The notes under the pieces are model-generated. The model had not been told where the DNA came from. It was given only the letters and a program-made list of their open reading frames with translations, and did not search any database. DNA of 64,000 nt. It comes from Tetranychus cinnabarinus. Taxonomy: Eukaryota; Arthropoda; Arachnida; Trombidiformes; Tetranychidae. The position numbers were made by a program, and so were the translations under genes. Each line of letters opens with the position of its first letter. The first letter of the stretch is position 1. The stretch is taken from the NCBI GenBank assembly GCA_022266195.1, contig WHVY01000004.1, forward strand, positions 4,357,501-4,421,500, written 5' to 3'. Shown here piece by piece: positions 1 to 15,000 of the stretch.

Positions 1-3000
1 GCAGCTTCAAGTTCAGCAGCAGCAGCATCAGCAGCATCAGCTTCAGGTTCAGGATCATCTGGCTCAGGTTCATCAGGACAAGGATATGGTTCATCAGGTT
101 CAGCAGCTTCAGGATCAGCAGCATCAAGTTCAGCAGCAGCAGCTTCAGACTCATCATCTGCACCTGCACCAGCATCAAACACTGGATCAGGATCATCATC
201 AGCAGCTTCAAGTTCAGCAGCAGCAGCATCAGCAGCATCAGCTTCAGGTTCAGGATCATCTGGCTCAGGTTCATCAGGACAAGGATATGGTTCATCAGGT
301 TCAGGATCATCTGGTTCAGGTTCATCAGGATCAGCAGCTTCAGGATCAGCAGCATCAAGTTCAGCAGCAGCAGCTTCAGACTCATCATCTGCACCTGCAC
401 CAGCATCAAACACTGGATCAGGATCATCATCAGCAGCTTCAAGTTCAGCAGCAGCAGCATCAGCAGCATCAGCTTCAGATTCATCATCAGGACCAACAAC
501 AACTACAACAACATCAACCAGTAACTCACCTAACTCAGCATCATCAGGATCAGGTTCAGGATCATCAGCAGCAGCTTCATCAGTAGCAGCAGCAGCTTCA
601 GGTTCAGGATCATCTGGCTCAGGTTCATCAGGACAAGGATCTGGTTCATCAGGTTCAGGATCATCTGGTTCAGGTTCATCAGGAGTAGCAGCTTCAGAAT
701 CAGCAGCATCAAGTTCAGCAGCAGCAGCTTCAGACTCATCATCTGCACCTGCACCAGCATCAAACACTGGATCAGGATCATCATCAGCAGCTTCAAGTTC
801 AGCAGCAGCAGCATCAACAGCAGCAGCTTCAGACTCATCATCTGCACCTGCACCAGCATCAAACACTGGATCAGGATCATCATCAGCAGCTTCAAGTTCA
901 GCAGCAGCAGCATCAGCAGCATCAGCTTCAGGTTCAGGATCATCTGGCTCAGGTTCATCAGGACAAGGATCTGGTTCATCAGGTTCAGGATCATCTGGTT
1001 CAGGTTCATCAGGATCAGCAGCTTCAGGATCAGCAGCATCAAGTTCAGCAGCAGCAGCTTCAGACTCATCATCTGCACCTGCACCAGCATCAAACACTGG
1101 ATCAGGATCATCATCAGCAGCTTCAAGTTCAGCAGCAGCAGCATCAGCAGCATCAGCTTCAGATTCATCATCAGGACCAACAACAACTACAACAACATCA
1201 ACCAGTAACTCACCTAACTCAGCATCATCAGGATCAGGTTCAGGATCATCAGCAGCAGCTTCATCAGTAGCAGCAGCAGCTTCAGGTTCAGGATCATCTG
1301 GCTCAGGTTCATCAGGACAAGGATCTGGTTCATCAGGTTCAGGATCATCTGGTTCAGGTTCATCAGGAGTAGCAGCTTCAGAATCAGCAGCATCAAGTTC
1401 AGCAGCAGCAGCTTCAGACTCATCATCTGCACCTGCACCAGCATCAAACACTGGATCAGGATCATCATCAGCAGCTTCAAGTTCAGCAGCAGCAGCATCA
1501 ACAGCAGCAGCTTCAGACTCATCATCTGCACCTGCACCAGCATCAAACACTGGATCAGGATCATCATCAGCAGCTTCAAGTTCAGCAGCAGCAGCATCAG
1601 CAGCATCAGCTTCAGGTTCAGGATCATCTGGCTCAGGTTCATCAGGACAAGGATATGGTTCATCAGGTTCAGGATCATCTGGTTCAGGTTCATCAGGATC
1701 AGCAGCTTCAGGATCAGCAGCATCAAGTTCAGCAGCAGCAGCTTCAGACTCATCATCTGCACCTGCACCAGCATCAAACACTGGATCAGGATCATCATCA
1801 GCAGCTTCAAGTTCAGCAGCAGCAGCATCAGCAGCATCAGCTTCAGATTCATCATCAGGACCAACAACAACTACAACAACATCAACCAGTAACTCACCTA
1901 ACTCAGCATCATCAGGATCAGGTTCAGGATCATCATCAGCAGCTTCATCAGGAGCAGCAGCAGCTTCAGGTTCAGGATCATCTGGCTCAGGTTCATCAGG
2001 ACAAGGATCTGGTTCATCAGGTTCAGGATCATCTGGTTCAGGTTCATCAGGATCAGCAGCTTCAGGATCAGCAGCATCAAGTTCAGCAGCAGCAGCTTCA
2101 GACTCATCATCTGCACCTGCACCAGCATCAAACACTGGATCAGGATCATCATCAGCAGCTTCAAGTTCAGCAGCAGCAGCATCAGCAGCATCAGCTTCAG
2201 ATTCATCATCAGGACCAACAACAACTACAACAACATCAACCAGTAACTCACCTAACTCAGCATCATCAGGATCAGGTTCAGGATCATCAGCAGCAGCTTC
2301 ATCAGGAGCAGCAGCAGCTTCAGGTTCAGGATCATCTGGCTCAGGTTCATCAGGACAAGGATATGGTTCATCAGGTTCAGGATCATCTGGTTCAGGTTCA
2401 TCAGGATCAGCAGCTTCAGGATCAGCAGCATCAAGTTCAGCAGCAGCAGCTTCAGACTCATCATCTGCACCTGCACCAGCATCAAACACTGGATCAGGAT
2501 CATCATCAGCAGCTTCAAGTTCAGCAGCAGCAGCATCAGCAGCATCAGCTTCAGATTCATCATCAGGACCAACAACAACTACAACAACATCAACCAGTAA
2601 CTCACCTAACTCAGCATCATCAGGATCAGGTTCAGGATCATCATCAGCAGCTTCATCAGGAGCAGCAGCAGCTTCAGGTTCAGGATCATCTGGCTCAGGT
2701 TCATCAGGACAAGGATCTGGTTCATCAGGTTCAGGATCATCTGGTTCAGGTTCATCAGGAGTAGCAGCTTCAGAATCAGCAGCATCAAGTTCAGCAGCAG
2801 CAGCTTCAGACTCATCATCTGCACCTGCACCAGCATCAAACACTGGATCAGGATCATCATCAGCAGCTTCAAGTTCAGCAGCAGCAGCATCAGCAGCAGC
2901 AGCTTCAGACTCATCATCTGCACCTGCACCAGCATCAAACACTGGATCAGGATCATCATCAGCAGCTTCAAGTTCAGCAGCAGCAGCATCAGCAGCATCA

Positions 3001-6000
3001 GCTTCAGGTTCAGGATCATCTGGCTCAGGTTCATCAGGACAAGGATATGGTTCATCAGGTTCAGCAGCTTCAGGATCAGCAGCATCAAGTTCAGCAGCAG
3101 CAGCTTCAGACTCATCATCTGCACCTGCACCAGCATCAAACACTGGATCAGGATCATCATCAGCAGCTTCAAGTTCAGCAGCAGCAGCATCAGCAGCATC
3201 AGCTTCAGATTCATCATCAGGACCAACAACAACTACAACAACATCAACCAGTAACTCACCTAACTCAGCATCATCAGGATCAGGTTCAGGATCATCAGCA
3301 GCAGCTTCATCAGTAGCAGCAGCAGCTTCAGGTTCAGGATCATCTGGCTCAGGTTCATCAGGACAAGGATCTGGTTCATCAGGTTCAGGATCATCTGGTT
3401 CAGGTTCATCAGGAGTAGCAGCTTCAGAATCAGCAGCATCGGGTTCAGCAGCAGCAGCTTCAGACTCATCATCTGCACCTGCACCAGCATCAAACACTGG
3501 ATCAGGATCATCATCAGCAGCTTCAAGTTCAGCAGCAGCAGCATCAGCAGCAGCAGCTTCAGACTCATCATCTGCACCTGCACCAGCATCAAACACTGGA
3601 TCAGGATCATCATCAGCAGCTTCAAGTTCAGCAGCAGCAGCATCAGCAGCATCAGCTTCAGGTTCAGGATCATCTGGCTCAGGTTCATCAGGACAAGGAT
3701 ATGGTTCATCAGGTTCAGGATCATCTGGTTCAGGTTCATCAGGATCAGCAGCTTCAGGATCAGCAGCATCAAGTTCAGCAGCAGCAGCTTCAGACTCATC
3801 ATCTGCACCTGCACCAGCATCAAACACTGGATCAGGATCATCATCAGCAGCTTCAAGTTCAGCAGCAGCAGCATCAGCAGCATCAGCTTCAGATTCATCA
3901 TCAGGACCAACAACAACTACAACAACATCAACCAGTAACTCACCTAACTCAGCATCATCAGGATCAGGTCTAGGATCATCATCAGCAGCTTCATCAGGAG
4001 CAGCAGCAGCTTCAGGTTCAGGATCATCTGGCTCAGGTTCATCAGGACAAGGATCTGGTTCATCAGGTTCAGGATCATCTGGTTCAGGTTCATCAGGATC
4101 AGCAGCTTCAGGATCAGCAGCATCAAGTTCAGCAGCAGCAGCTTCAGACTCATCATCTGCACCTGCACCAGCATCAAACACTGGATCAGGATCATCATCA
4201 GCGGCTTCAAGTTCAGCAGCAGCAGCATCAGCAGCAGCAGCTTCAGATTCATCATCAGGACCAACAACAACTACAACAACATCAACCAGTAACTCACCTA
4301 ACTCAGCATCATCAGGATCAGGTTCAGGATCATCAGCAGCAGCTTCATCAGGAGCAGCAGCAGCTTCAGGTTCAGGATCATCTGGCTCAGGTTCATCAGG
4401 AGTAGCAGCTTCAGGATCAGCAGCATCAAGTTCAGCAGCAGCAGCTTCAGACTCATCATCTGAACTTGCATTAGCATCAAACACTGGATCAGGATCATCA
4501 TCAGCAGCTATAAGTTCAGCAGCAGCAGCATCAGCAGCATCAGCTTCAGATTCATCATCAGGACCAACAACAACTACAACAACATCAACCAGTAACTCAC
4601 CTAACTCAGCATCATCAGGATCAGGTTCAGGATCATCAGCAGCAGCTTCATCAGGAGCAGCAGCAGCTTCAGGTTCAGGATCATCTGGCTCAGGTTCATC
4701 AGGACAAGGATCTGGTTCATCAGGTTCAGGATCATCTGGTTCAGGTTCATCAGGATCAGCAGCTTCAGGATCAGCAGCATCAAGTTCAGCAGCAGCAGCT
4801 TCAGACTCATCATCTGCACCTGCACCAGCATCAAACACTGGATCAGGATCATCATCAGCAGCTTCAAGTTCAGCAGCAGCAGCATCAGCAGCATCAGCTT
4901 CAGATTCATCATCAGGACCAACAACAACTACAACAACATCAACCAGTAACTCACCTAACTCAGCATCATCAGGATCAGGTTCAGGATCATCAGCAGCAGC
5001 TTCATCAGGAGCAGCAGCATCAGCAGCATCAGCTTCAGGTTCAGGATCATCTGGCTCAGGTTCATCAGGACAAGGATATGGTTCATCAGGTTCAGGATCA
5101 TCTGGTTCAGGTTCATCAGGATCAGCAGCTTCAGGATCAGCAGCATCAAGTTCAGCAGCAGCAGCTTCAGACTCATCATCTGCACCTGCACCAGCATCAA
5201 ACACTGTATCAGGATCATCATCAGCAGCTTCAAGTTCAGCAGCAGCAGCATCAGCAGCATCAGCTTCAGATTCATCATCAGGACCAACAACAACTACAAC
5301 AACATCAACCAGTAACTCACCTAACTCAGCATCATCAGGATCAGGTTCAGGATCATCAGCAGCAGCTTCATCAGGAGCAGCAGCAGCTTCAGTTTCAGGA
5401 TCATCTGGCTCAGGTTCATCAGGACAAGGATCTGGTTCATCAGGTTCAGGATCATCTGGTTCAGGTTCATCAGGATCAGCAGCTTCAGGATCAGCAGCAT
5501 CAAGTTCAGCAGCAGCAGCTTCAGACTCATCATCTGCACCTGCACCAGCATCAAACACTGGACCAGGATCATCATCAGCGGCTTCAAGTTCAGCAGCAGC
5601 AGCATCAGCAGCAGCAGCTTCAGACTCATCATCTGCACCTGCACCAGCATCAAACACTGGATCAGGATCATCATCAGCAGCTTCAAGTTCAGCAGCAGCA
5701 GCATCAGCAGCATCAGCTTCAGGTTCAGGATCATCTGGCTCAGGTTCATCAGGACAAGGATATGGTTCATCAGGTTCAGGATCATCTGGTTCAGGTTCAT
5801 CAGGATCAGCAGCTTCAGGATCAGCAGCATCAAGTTCAGCAGCAGCAGCTTCAGACTCATCATCTGCACCTGCACCAGCATCAAACACTGGATCAGGATC
5901 ATCATCAGCAGCTTCAAGTTCAGCAGCAGCAGCATCAGCAGCATCAGCTTCAGATTCATCATCAGGACCAACAACAACTACAACAACATCAACCAGTAAC

Positions 6001-9000
6001 TCACCTAACTCAGCATCATCAGGATCAGGTTCAGGATCATCAGCAGCAGCTTCATCAGGAGCAGCAGCATCAGCAGCATCAGCTTCAGGTTCAGGATCAT
6101 CTGGCTCAGGTTCATCAGGACAAGGATATGGTTCATCAGGTTCAGGATCATCTGGTTCAGGTTCATCAGGATCAGCAGCTTCAGGATCAGCAGCATCAAG
6201 TTCAGCAGCAGCAGCTTCAGACTCATCATCTGCACCTGCACCAGCATCAAACACTGTATCAGGATCATCATCAGCAGCTTCAAGTTCAGCAGCAGCAGCA
6301 TCAGCAGCATCAGCTTCAGATTCATCATCAGGACCAACAACAACTACAACAACATCAACCAGTAACTCACCTAACTCAGCATCATCAGGATCAGGTTCAG
6401 GATCATCAGCAGCAGCTTCATCAGGAGCAGCAGCAGCTTCAGTTTCAGGATCATCTGGCTCAGGTTCATCAGGACAAGGATCTGGTTCATCAGGTTCAGG
6501 ATCATCTGGTTCAGGTTCATCAGGATCAGCAGCTTCAGGATCAGCAGCATCAAGTTCAGCAGCAGCAGCTTCAGACTCATCATCTGCACCTGCACCAGCA
6601 TCAAACACTGGACCAGGATCATCATCAGCGGCTTCAAGTTCAGCAGCAGCAGCATCAGCAGCAGCAGCTTCAGACTCATCATCTGCACCTGCACCAGCAT
6701 CAAACACTGGATCAGGATCATCATCAGCAGCTTCAAGTTCAGCAGCAGCAGCATCAGCAGCATCAGCTTCAGGTTCAGGATCATCTGGCTCAGGTTCATC
6801 AGGACAAGGATATGGTTCATCAGGTTCAGGATCATCTGGTTCAGGTTCATCAGGATCAGCAGCTTCAGGATCAGCAGCATCAAGTTCAGCAGCAGCAGCT
6901 TCAGACTCATCATCTGCACCTGCACCAGCATCAAACACTGGATCAGGATCATCATCAGCAGCTTCAAGTTCAGCAGCAGCAGCATCAGCAGCATCAGCTT
7001 CAGATTCATCATCAGGACCAACAACAACTACAACAACATCAACCAGTAACTCACCTAACTCAGCATCATCAGGATCAGGTTCAGGATCATCAGCAGCAGC
7101 TTCATCAGGAGCAGCAGCAGCTTCAGGTTCAGGATCATCTGGCTCAGGTTCATCAGGACAAGGATCTGGTTCATCAGGTTCAGGATCATCTGGTTCAGGT
7201 TCATCAGGATCAGCAGCTTCAGGATCAGCAGCATCAAGTTCAGCAGCAGCAGCTTCAGACTCATCATCTGCACCTGCACCAGCATCAAACACTGGATCAG
7301 GATCATCATCAGCAGCTTCAAGTTCAGCAGCAGCAGCATCAGCAGCATCAGCTTCAGATTCATCATCAGGACCAACAACAACTACAACAACATCAACCAG
7401 TAACTCACCTAACTCAGCATCATCAGGATCAGGTTCAGGATCATCAGCAGCAGCTTCATCAGGAGCAGCAGCAGCTTCAGGTTCAGGATCATCTGGCTCA
7501 GGTTCATCAGGACAAGGATCTGGTTCATCAGGTTCAGGATCATCAGGATCAGCAGCTTCAGGATCAGCAGCATCAAGTTCAGCAGCATCAAGTTCAGCAG
7601 CAGCAGCTTCAGACTCATCATCTGCACCTGCACCAGCATCAAACACTGGATCAGGATCATCATCAGCAGCTTCAAGTTCAGCAGCAGCAGCATCAGCAGC
7701 ATCAGCTTCAGATTCATCATCAGGACCAACAACAACTACAACAACATCAACCAGTAACTCACCTAACTCAGCATCATCAGGATCAGGTTCAGGATCATCA
7801 GCAGCAGCTTCATCAGGAGCAGCAGCAGCTTCAGGTTCAGGATCATCTGGCTCAGGTTCATCAGGACAAGGATCTGGTTCATCAGGTTCAGGATCATCTG
7901 GTTCAGGTTCATCAGGATCAGCAGCTTCAAGTTCAGCAGCAGCAGCATCAGCAGCATCAGCTTCAGACTCATCATCTGCACCTGCACCAGCATCAAACAC
8001 TGGATCAGGATCATCATCAGCAGCTTCAAGTTCAGCGGCAGCAGCATCAGCAGCATCAGCTTCAGATTCATCATCAGGACCAAAAACAACTACAACAACA
8101 TCAACCAGTAACTCACCTAACTCAGCATCATCAGGATCAGGTTCAGGATCATCAGCAGCAGCTTCATCAGGAGCAGCAGCAGCTTCAGGTTCAGGATCAT
8201 CTGGCTCAGGTTCATCAGGACAAGGATCTGGTTCATCAGGTTCAGGATCATCTGGTTCAGGTTCATCAGGATCAGCAGCTTCAGGATCTTCAGCATCAAG
8301 TTCAGCAGCAGCAGCTTCAGACTCATCATCTGCACCTGCACCAGCATCAAACACTGGATCAGGATCATCATCAGCAGCTTCAAGTTCAGCGGCAGCAGCA
8401 TCAGCAGCATCAGCTTCAGATTCATCATCAGGACCAAAAACAACTACAACAACATCAACCAGTAACTCACCTAACTCAGCATCATCAGGATCAGGTTCAG
8501 GATCATCAGCAGCAGCTTCATCAGGAGCAGCAGCAGCTTCAGGTTCAGGATCATCTGGCTCAGGTTCATCAGGACAAGGATCTGGTTCATCAGGTTCAGG
8601 ATCATCTGGTTCAGGTTCATCAGGATCAGCAGCTTCAAGTTCAGCAGCAGCAGCATCAGCAGCATCAGCTTCAGACTCATCATCTGCACCTGCACCAGCA
8701 TCAAACACTGGATCAGGATCATCATCAGCAGCTTCAAGTTCAGCAGCAGCAGCATCAGCAGCATCAGCTTCAGATTCATCATCAGGACCAACAACAACTA
8801 CAACAACATCAACCAGTAACTCACCTAACTCAGCATCATCAGGATCAGGTTCAGGATCATCAGCAGCAGCTTCATCAGGAGCAGCAGCAGCTTCAGGTTC
8901 AGGATCATCTGGCTCAGGTTCATCAGGAGTAGCAGCTTCAGGATCAGCAGCATCAAGTTCAGCAGCAGCAGCTTCAGACTCATCATCTGAACTTGCATTA

Positions 9001-12000
9001 GCATCAAACACTGGATCAGGATCATCATCAGCAGCTATAAGTTCAGCAGCAGCAGCATCAGCAGCATCAGCTTCAGATTCATCATCAGGACCAACAACAA
9101 CTACAACAACATCAACCAGTAACTCACCTAACTCAGCATCATCAGGATCAGGTTCAGGATCATCAGCAGCAGCTTCATCAGGAGCAGCAGCAGCTTCAGG
9201 TTCAGGATCATCTGGCTCAGGTTCATCAGGACAAGGATCTGGTTCATCAGGTTCAGGATCATCTGGTTCAGGTTCATCAGGATCAGCAGCTTCAGGATCA
9301 GCAGCATCAAGTTCAGCAGCAGCAGCTTCAGACTCATCATCTGCACCTGCACCAGCATCAAACACTGGATCAGGATCATCATCAGCAGCTTCAAGTTCAG
9401 CAGCAGCAGCATCAGCAGCATCAGCTTCAGATTCATCATCAGGACCAACAACAACTACAACAACATCAACCAGTAACTCACCTAACTCAGCATCATCAGG
9501 ATCAGGTTCAGGATCATCAGCAGCAGCTTCATCAGGAGCAGCAGCATCAGCAGCATCAGCTTCAGGTTCAGGATCATCTGGCTCAGGTTCATCAGGACAA
9601 GGATATGGTTCATCAGGTTCAGGATCATCTGGTTCAGGTTCATCAGGATCAGCAGCTTCAGGATCAGCAGCATCAAGTTCAGCAGCAGCAGCTTCAGACT
9701 CATCATCTGCACCTGCACCAGCATCAAACACTGGATCAGGATCATCATCAGCAGCTTCAAGTTCAGCAGCAGCAGCATCAGCAGCATCAGCTTCAGATTC
9801 ATCATCAGGACCAACAACAACTACAACAACATCAACCAGTAACTCACCTAACTCAGCATCATCAGGATCAGGTTCAGGATCATCAGCAGCAGCTTCATCA
9901 GGAGCAGCAGCAGCTTCAGGTTCAGGATCATCTGGCTCAGGTTCATCAGGAGTAGCAGCTTCAGGATCAGCAGCATCAAGTTCAGCAGCAGCAGCTTCAG
10001 ACTCATCATCTGAACTTGCATTAGCATCAAACACTGGATCAGGATCATCATCAGCAGCTATAAGTTCAGCAGCAGCAGCATCAGCAGCATCAGCTTCAGA
10101 TTCATCATCAGGACCAACAACAACTACAACAACATCAACCAGTAACTCACCTAACTCAGCATCATCAGGATCAGGTTCAGGATCATCAGCAGCAGCTTCA
10201 TCAGGAGCAGCAGCAGCTTCAGGTTCAGGATCATCTGGCTCAGGTTCATCAGGACAAGGATCTGGTTCATCAGGTTCAGGATCATCTGGTTCAGGTTCAT
10301 CAGGATCAGCAGCTTCAGGATCAGCAGCATCAAGTTCAGCAGCAGCAGCTTCAGACTCATCATCTGCACCTGCACCAGCATCAAACACTGGATCAGGATC
10401 ATCATCAGCAGCTTCAAGTTCAGCAGCAGCAGCATCAGCAGCATCAGCTTCAGATTCATCATCAGGACCAACAACAACTACAACAACATCAACCAGTAAC
10501 TCACCTAACTCAGCATCATCAGGATCAGGTTCAGGATCATCAGCAGCAGCTTCATCAGGAGCAGCAGCAGCTTCAGGTTCAGGATCATCTGGCTCAGGTT
10601 CATCAGGACAAGGATCTGGTTCATCAGGTTCAGGATCATCAGGATCAGCAGCTTCAGGATCAGCAGCATCAAGTTCAGCAGCATCAAGTTCAGCAGCAGC
10701 AGCTTCAGACTCATCATCTGCACCTGCACCAGCATCAAACACTGGATCAGGATCATCATCAGCAGCTTCAAGTTCAGCAGCAGCAGCATCAGCAGCATCA
10801 GCTTCAGATTCATCATCAGGACCAACAACAACTACAACAACATCAACCAGTAACTCACCTAACTCAGCATCATCAGGATCAGGTTCAGGATCATCAGCAG
10901 CAGCTTCATCAGGAGCAGCAGCAGCTTCAGGTTCAGGATCATCTGGCTCAGGTTCATCAGGACAAGGATCTGGTTCATCAGGTTCAGGATCATCTGGTTC
11001 AGGTTCATCAGGATCAGCAGCTTCAAGTTCAGCAGCAGCAGCATCAGCAGCATCAGCTTCAGACTCATCATCTGCACCTGCACCAGCATCAAACACTGGA
11101 TCAGGATCATCATCAGCAGCTTCAAGTTCAGCGGCAGCAGCATCAGCAGCATCAGCTTCAGATTCATCATCAGGACCAAAAACAACTACAACAACATCAA
11201 CCAGTAACTCACCTAACTCAGCATCATCAGGATCAGGTTCAGGATCATCAGCAGCAGCTTCATCAGGAGCAGCAGCAGCTTCAGGTTCAGGATCATCTGG
11301 CTCAGGTTCATCAGGACAAGGATCTGGTTCATCAGGTTCAGGATCATCTGGTTCAGGTTCATCAGGATCAGCAGCTTCAGGATCAGCAGCATCAAGTTCA
11401 GCAGCAGCAGCTTCAGACTCATCATCTGCACCTGCACCAGCATCAAACACTGGATCAGGATCATCATCAGCAGCTTCAAGTTCAGCGGCAGCAGCATCAG
11501 CAGCATCAGCTTCAGATTCATCATCAGGACCAAAAACAACTACAACAACATCAACCAGTAACTCACCTAACTCAGCATCATCAGGATCAGGTTCAGGATC
11601 ATCAGCAGCAGCTTCATCAGGAGCAGCAGCAGCTTCAGGTTCAGGATCATCTGGCTCAGGTTCATCAGGACAAGGATCTGGTTCATCAGGTTCAGGATCA
11701 TCTGGTTCAGGTTCATCAGGATCAGCAGCTTCAAGTTCAGCAGCAGCAGCATCAGCAGCATCAGCTTCAGACTCATCATCTGCACCTGCACCAGCATCAA
11801 ACACTGGATCAGGATCATCATCAGCAGCTTCAAGTTCAGCAGCAGCAGCATCAGCAGCATCAGCTTCAGATTCATCATCAGGACCAACAACAACTACAAC
11901 AACATCAACCAGTAACTCACCTAACTCAGCATCATCAGGATCAGGTTCAGGATCATCAGCAGCAGCTTCATCAGGAGCAGCAGCAGCTTCAGGTTCAGGA

Positions 12001-15000
12001 TCATCTGGCTCAGGTTCATCAGGAGTAGCAGCTTCAGGATCAGCAGCATCAAGTTCAGCAGCAGCAGCTTCAGACTCATCATCTGAACTTGCATTAGCAT
12101 CAAACACTGGATCAGGATCATCATCAGCAGCTATAAGTTCAGCAGCAGCAGCATCAGCAGCATCAGCTTCAGATTCATCATCAGGACCAACAACAACTAC
12201 AACAACATCAACCAGTAACTCACCTAACTCAGCATCATCAGGATCAGGTTCAGGATCATCAGCAGCAGCTTCATCAGGAGCAGCAGCAGCTTCAGGTTCA
12301 GGATCATCTGGCTCAGGTTCATCAGGACAAGGATCTGGTTCATCAGGTTCAGGATCATCTGGTTCAGGTTCATCAGGATCAGCAGCTTCAGGATCAGCAG
12401 CATCAAGTTCAGCAGCAGCAGCTTCAGACTCATCATCTGCACCTGCACCAGCATCAAACACTGGATCAGGATCATCATCAGCAGCTTCAAGTTCAGCAGC
12501 AGCAGCATCAGCAGCATCAGCTTCAGATTCATCATCAGGACCAACAACAACTACAACAACATCAACCAGTAACTCACCTAACTCAGCATCATCAGGATCA
12601 GGTTCAGGATCATCAGCAGCAGCTTCATCAGGAGCAGCAGCATCAGCAGCATCAGCTTCAGGTTCAGGATCATCTGGCTCAGGTTCATCAGGACAAGGAT
12701 ATGGTTCATCAGGTTCAGGATCATCTGGTTCAGGTTCATCAGGATCAGCAGCTTCAGGATCAGCAGCATCAAGTTCAGCAGCAGCAGCTTCAGACTCATC
12801 ATCTGCACCTGCACCAGCATCAAACACTGGATCAGGATCATCATCAGCAGCTTCAAGTTCAGCAGCAGCAGCATCAGCAGCATCAGCTTCAGATTCATCA
12901 TCAGGACCAACAACAACTACAACAACATCAACCAGTAACTCACCTAACTCAGCATCATCAGGATCAGGTTCAGGATCATCAGCAGCAGCTTCATCAGGAG
13001 CATCAGCAGCTTCAGGTTCAGGATCATCTGGCTCAGGTTCATCAGGACAAGGATCTGGTTCATCAGGTTCAGGATCATCAGGATCAGCAGCTTCAGGATC
13101 AGCAGCTTCAAGTTCAGCAGCAGCAGCATCAGCAGCATCAGCTTCAGACTCATCATCTGCACCTGCACCAGCATCAAACACTGGATCAGGATCATCATCA
13201 GCAGCTTCAAGTTCAGCAGCAGCAGCATCAGCAGCATCAGCTTCAGATTCATCATCAGGACCAACAACAACTACAACAACATCAACCAGTAACTCACCTA
13301 ACTCAGCATCATCAGGATCAGGTTCAGGATCATCAGCAGCAGCTTCATCAGGAGCAGCAGCAGCTTCAGGTTCAGGATCATCTGGCTCAGGTTCATCAGG
13401 ACAAGGATCTGGTTCATCAGGTTCAGGATCATCTGGTTCAGGTTCATCAGGATCAGCAGCTTCAGGATCAGCAGCATCAAGTTCAGCAGCAGTAGCTTCA
13501 GACTCATCATCTGCACCTGCACCAGCATCAAACACTGGATCAGGATCATCATCAGCAGCTTCAAGTTCAGCAGCAGCAGCATCAGCAGCATCAGCTTCAG
13601 ATTCATCATCAGGACCAACAACAACTACAACAACATCAACCAGTAACTCACCTAACTCAGCATCATCAGGATCAGGTTCAGGATCATCAGCAGCAGCTTC
13701 ATCAGGAGCATCAGCAGCTTCAGGTTCAGGATCATCTGGCTCAGGTTCATCAGGACAAGGATCTGGTTCATCAGGTTCAGGATCATCTGGTTCAGGTTCA
13801 TCAGGATCAGCAGCTTCAGGATCAGCAGCATCAAGTTCAGCAGCAGCAGCTTCAGACTCATCATCTGCACCTGCACCAGCATCAAACACTGGATCAGGAT
13901 CATCATCAGCAGCTTCAAGTTCAGCGGCAGCAGCATCAGCAGCATCAGCTTCAGATTCATCATCAGGACCAACAACAACTACAACAACATCAACCAGTAA
14001 CTCACCTAACTCAGCATCATCAGGATCAGGTTCAGGATCATCAGCAGCAGCTTCATCAGGAGCAGCAGCAGCTTCAGGTTCAGGATCATCTGGCTCAGGT
14101 TCATCAGGACAAGGATATGGTTCATCAGGTTCAGGATCATCTGGTTTAGGTTCATCAGGATCAGCAGCTTCAGGATCAGCAGCATCAAGTTCAGCAGCAG
14201 CAGCTTCAGACTCATCATCTGCACCTGCACCAGCATCAAACACTGGATCAGGATCATCATCAGCAGCTTCAAGTTCAGCAGCAGCAGCATCAGCAGCATC
14301 AGCTTCAGATTCATCATCAGGACCAACAACAACTACAACAACATCAACCAGTAACTCACCTAACTCAGCATCATCAGGATCAGGTTCAGGATCATCATCA
14401 GCAGCTTCATCAGGAGCAGCAGCAGCTTCAGGTTCAGGATCATCTGGCTCAGGTTCATCAGGACAAGGATCTGGTTCATCAGGTTCAGGATCATCTGGTT
14501 CAGGTTCATCAGGATCAGCAGCTTCAGGATCAGCAGCATCAAGTTCAGCAGCAGCAGCTTCAGACTCATCATCTGCACCTGCACCAGCATCAAACACTGG
14601 ATCAGGATCATCATCAGCAGCTTCAAGTTCAGCAGCAGCAGCATCAGCAGCATCAGCTTCAGATTCATCATCAGGACCAACAACAACTACAACAACATCA
14701 ACCAGTAACTCACCTAACTCAGCATCATCAGGATCAGGTTCAGGATCATCAGCAGCAGCTTCATCAGGAGCAGCAGCAGCTTCAGGTTCAGGATCATCTG
14801 GCTCAGGTTCATCAGGACAAGGATATGGTTCATCAGGTTCAGGATCATCTGGTTCAGGTTCATCAGGATCAGCAGCTTCAGGATCAGCAGCATCAAGTTC
14901 AGCAGCAGCAGCTTCAGACTCATCATCTGCACCTGCACCAGCATCAAACACTGGATCAGGATCATCATCAGCAGCTTCAAGTTCAGCAGCAGCAGCATCA

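Noticed and set aside
5078..8932. 1,284-codon Gln/His-rich forward frame and other frames of the same kind across the array
   Set aside because: It is the +2 reading of the silk repeat. It is broken by stops at units with GGAGTAGCA, whereas frame +1 stays open for all 15.6 kb and has a sensible silk composition.
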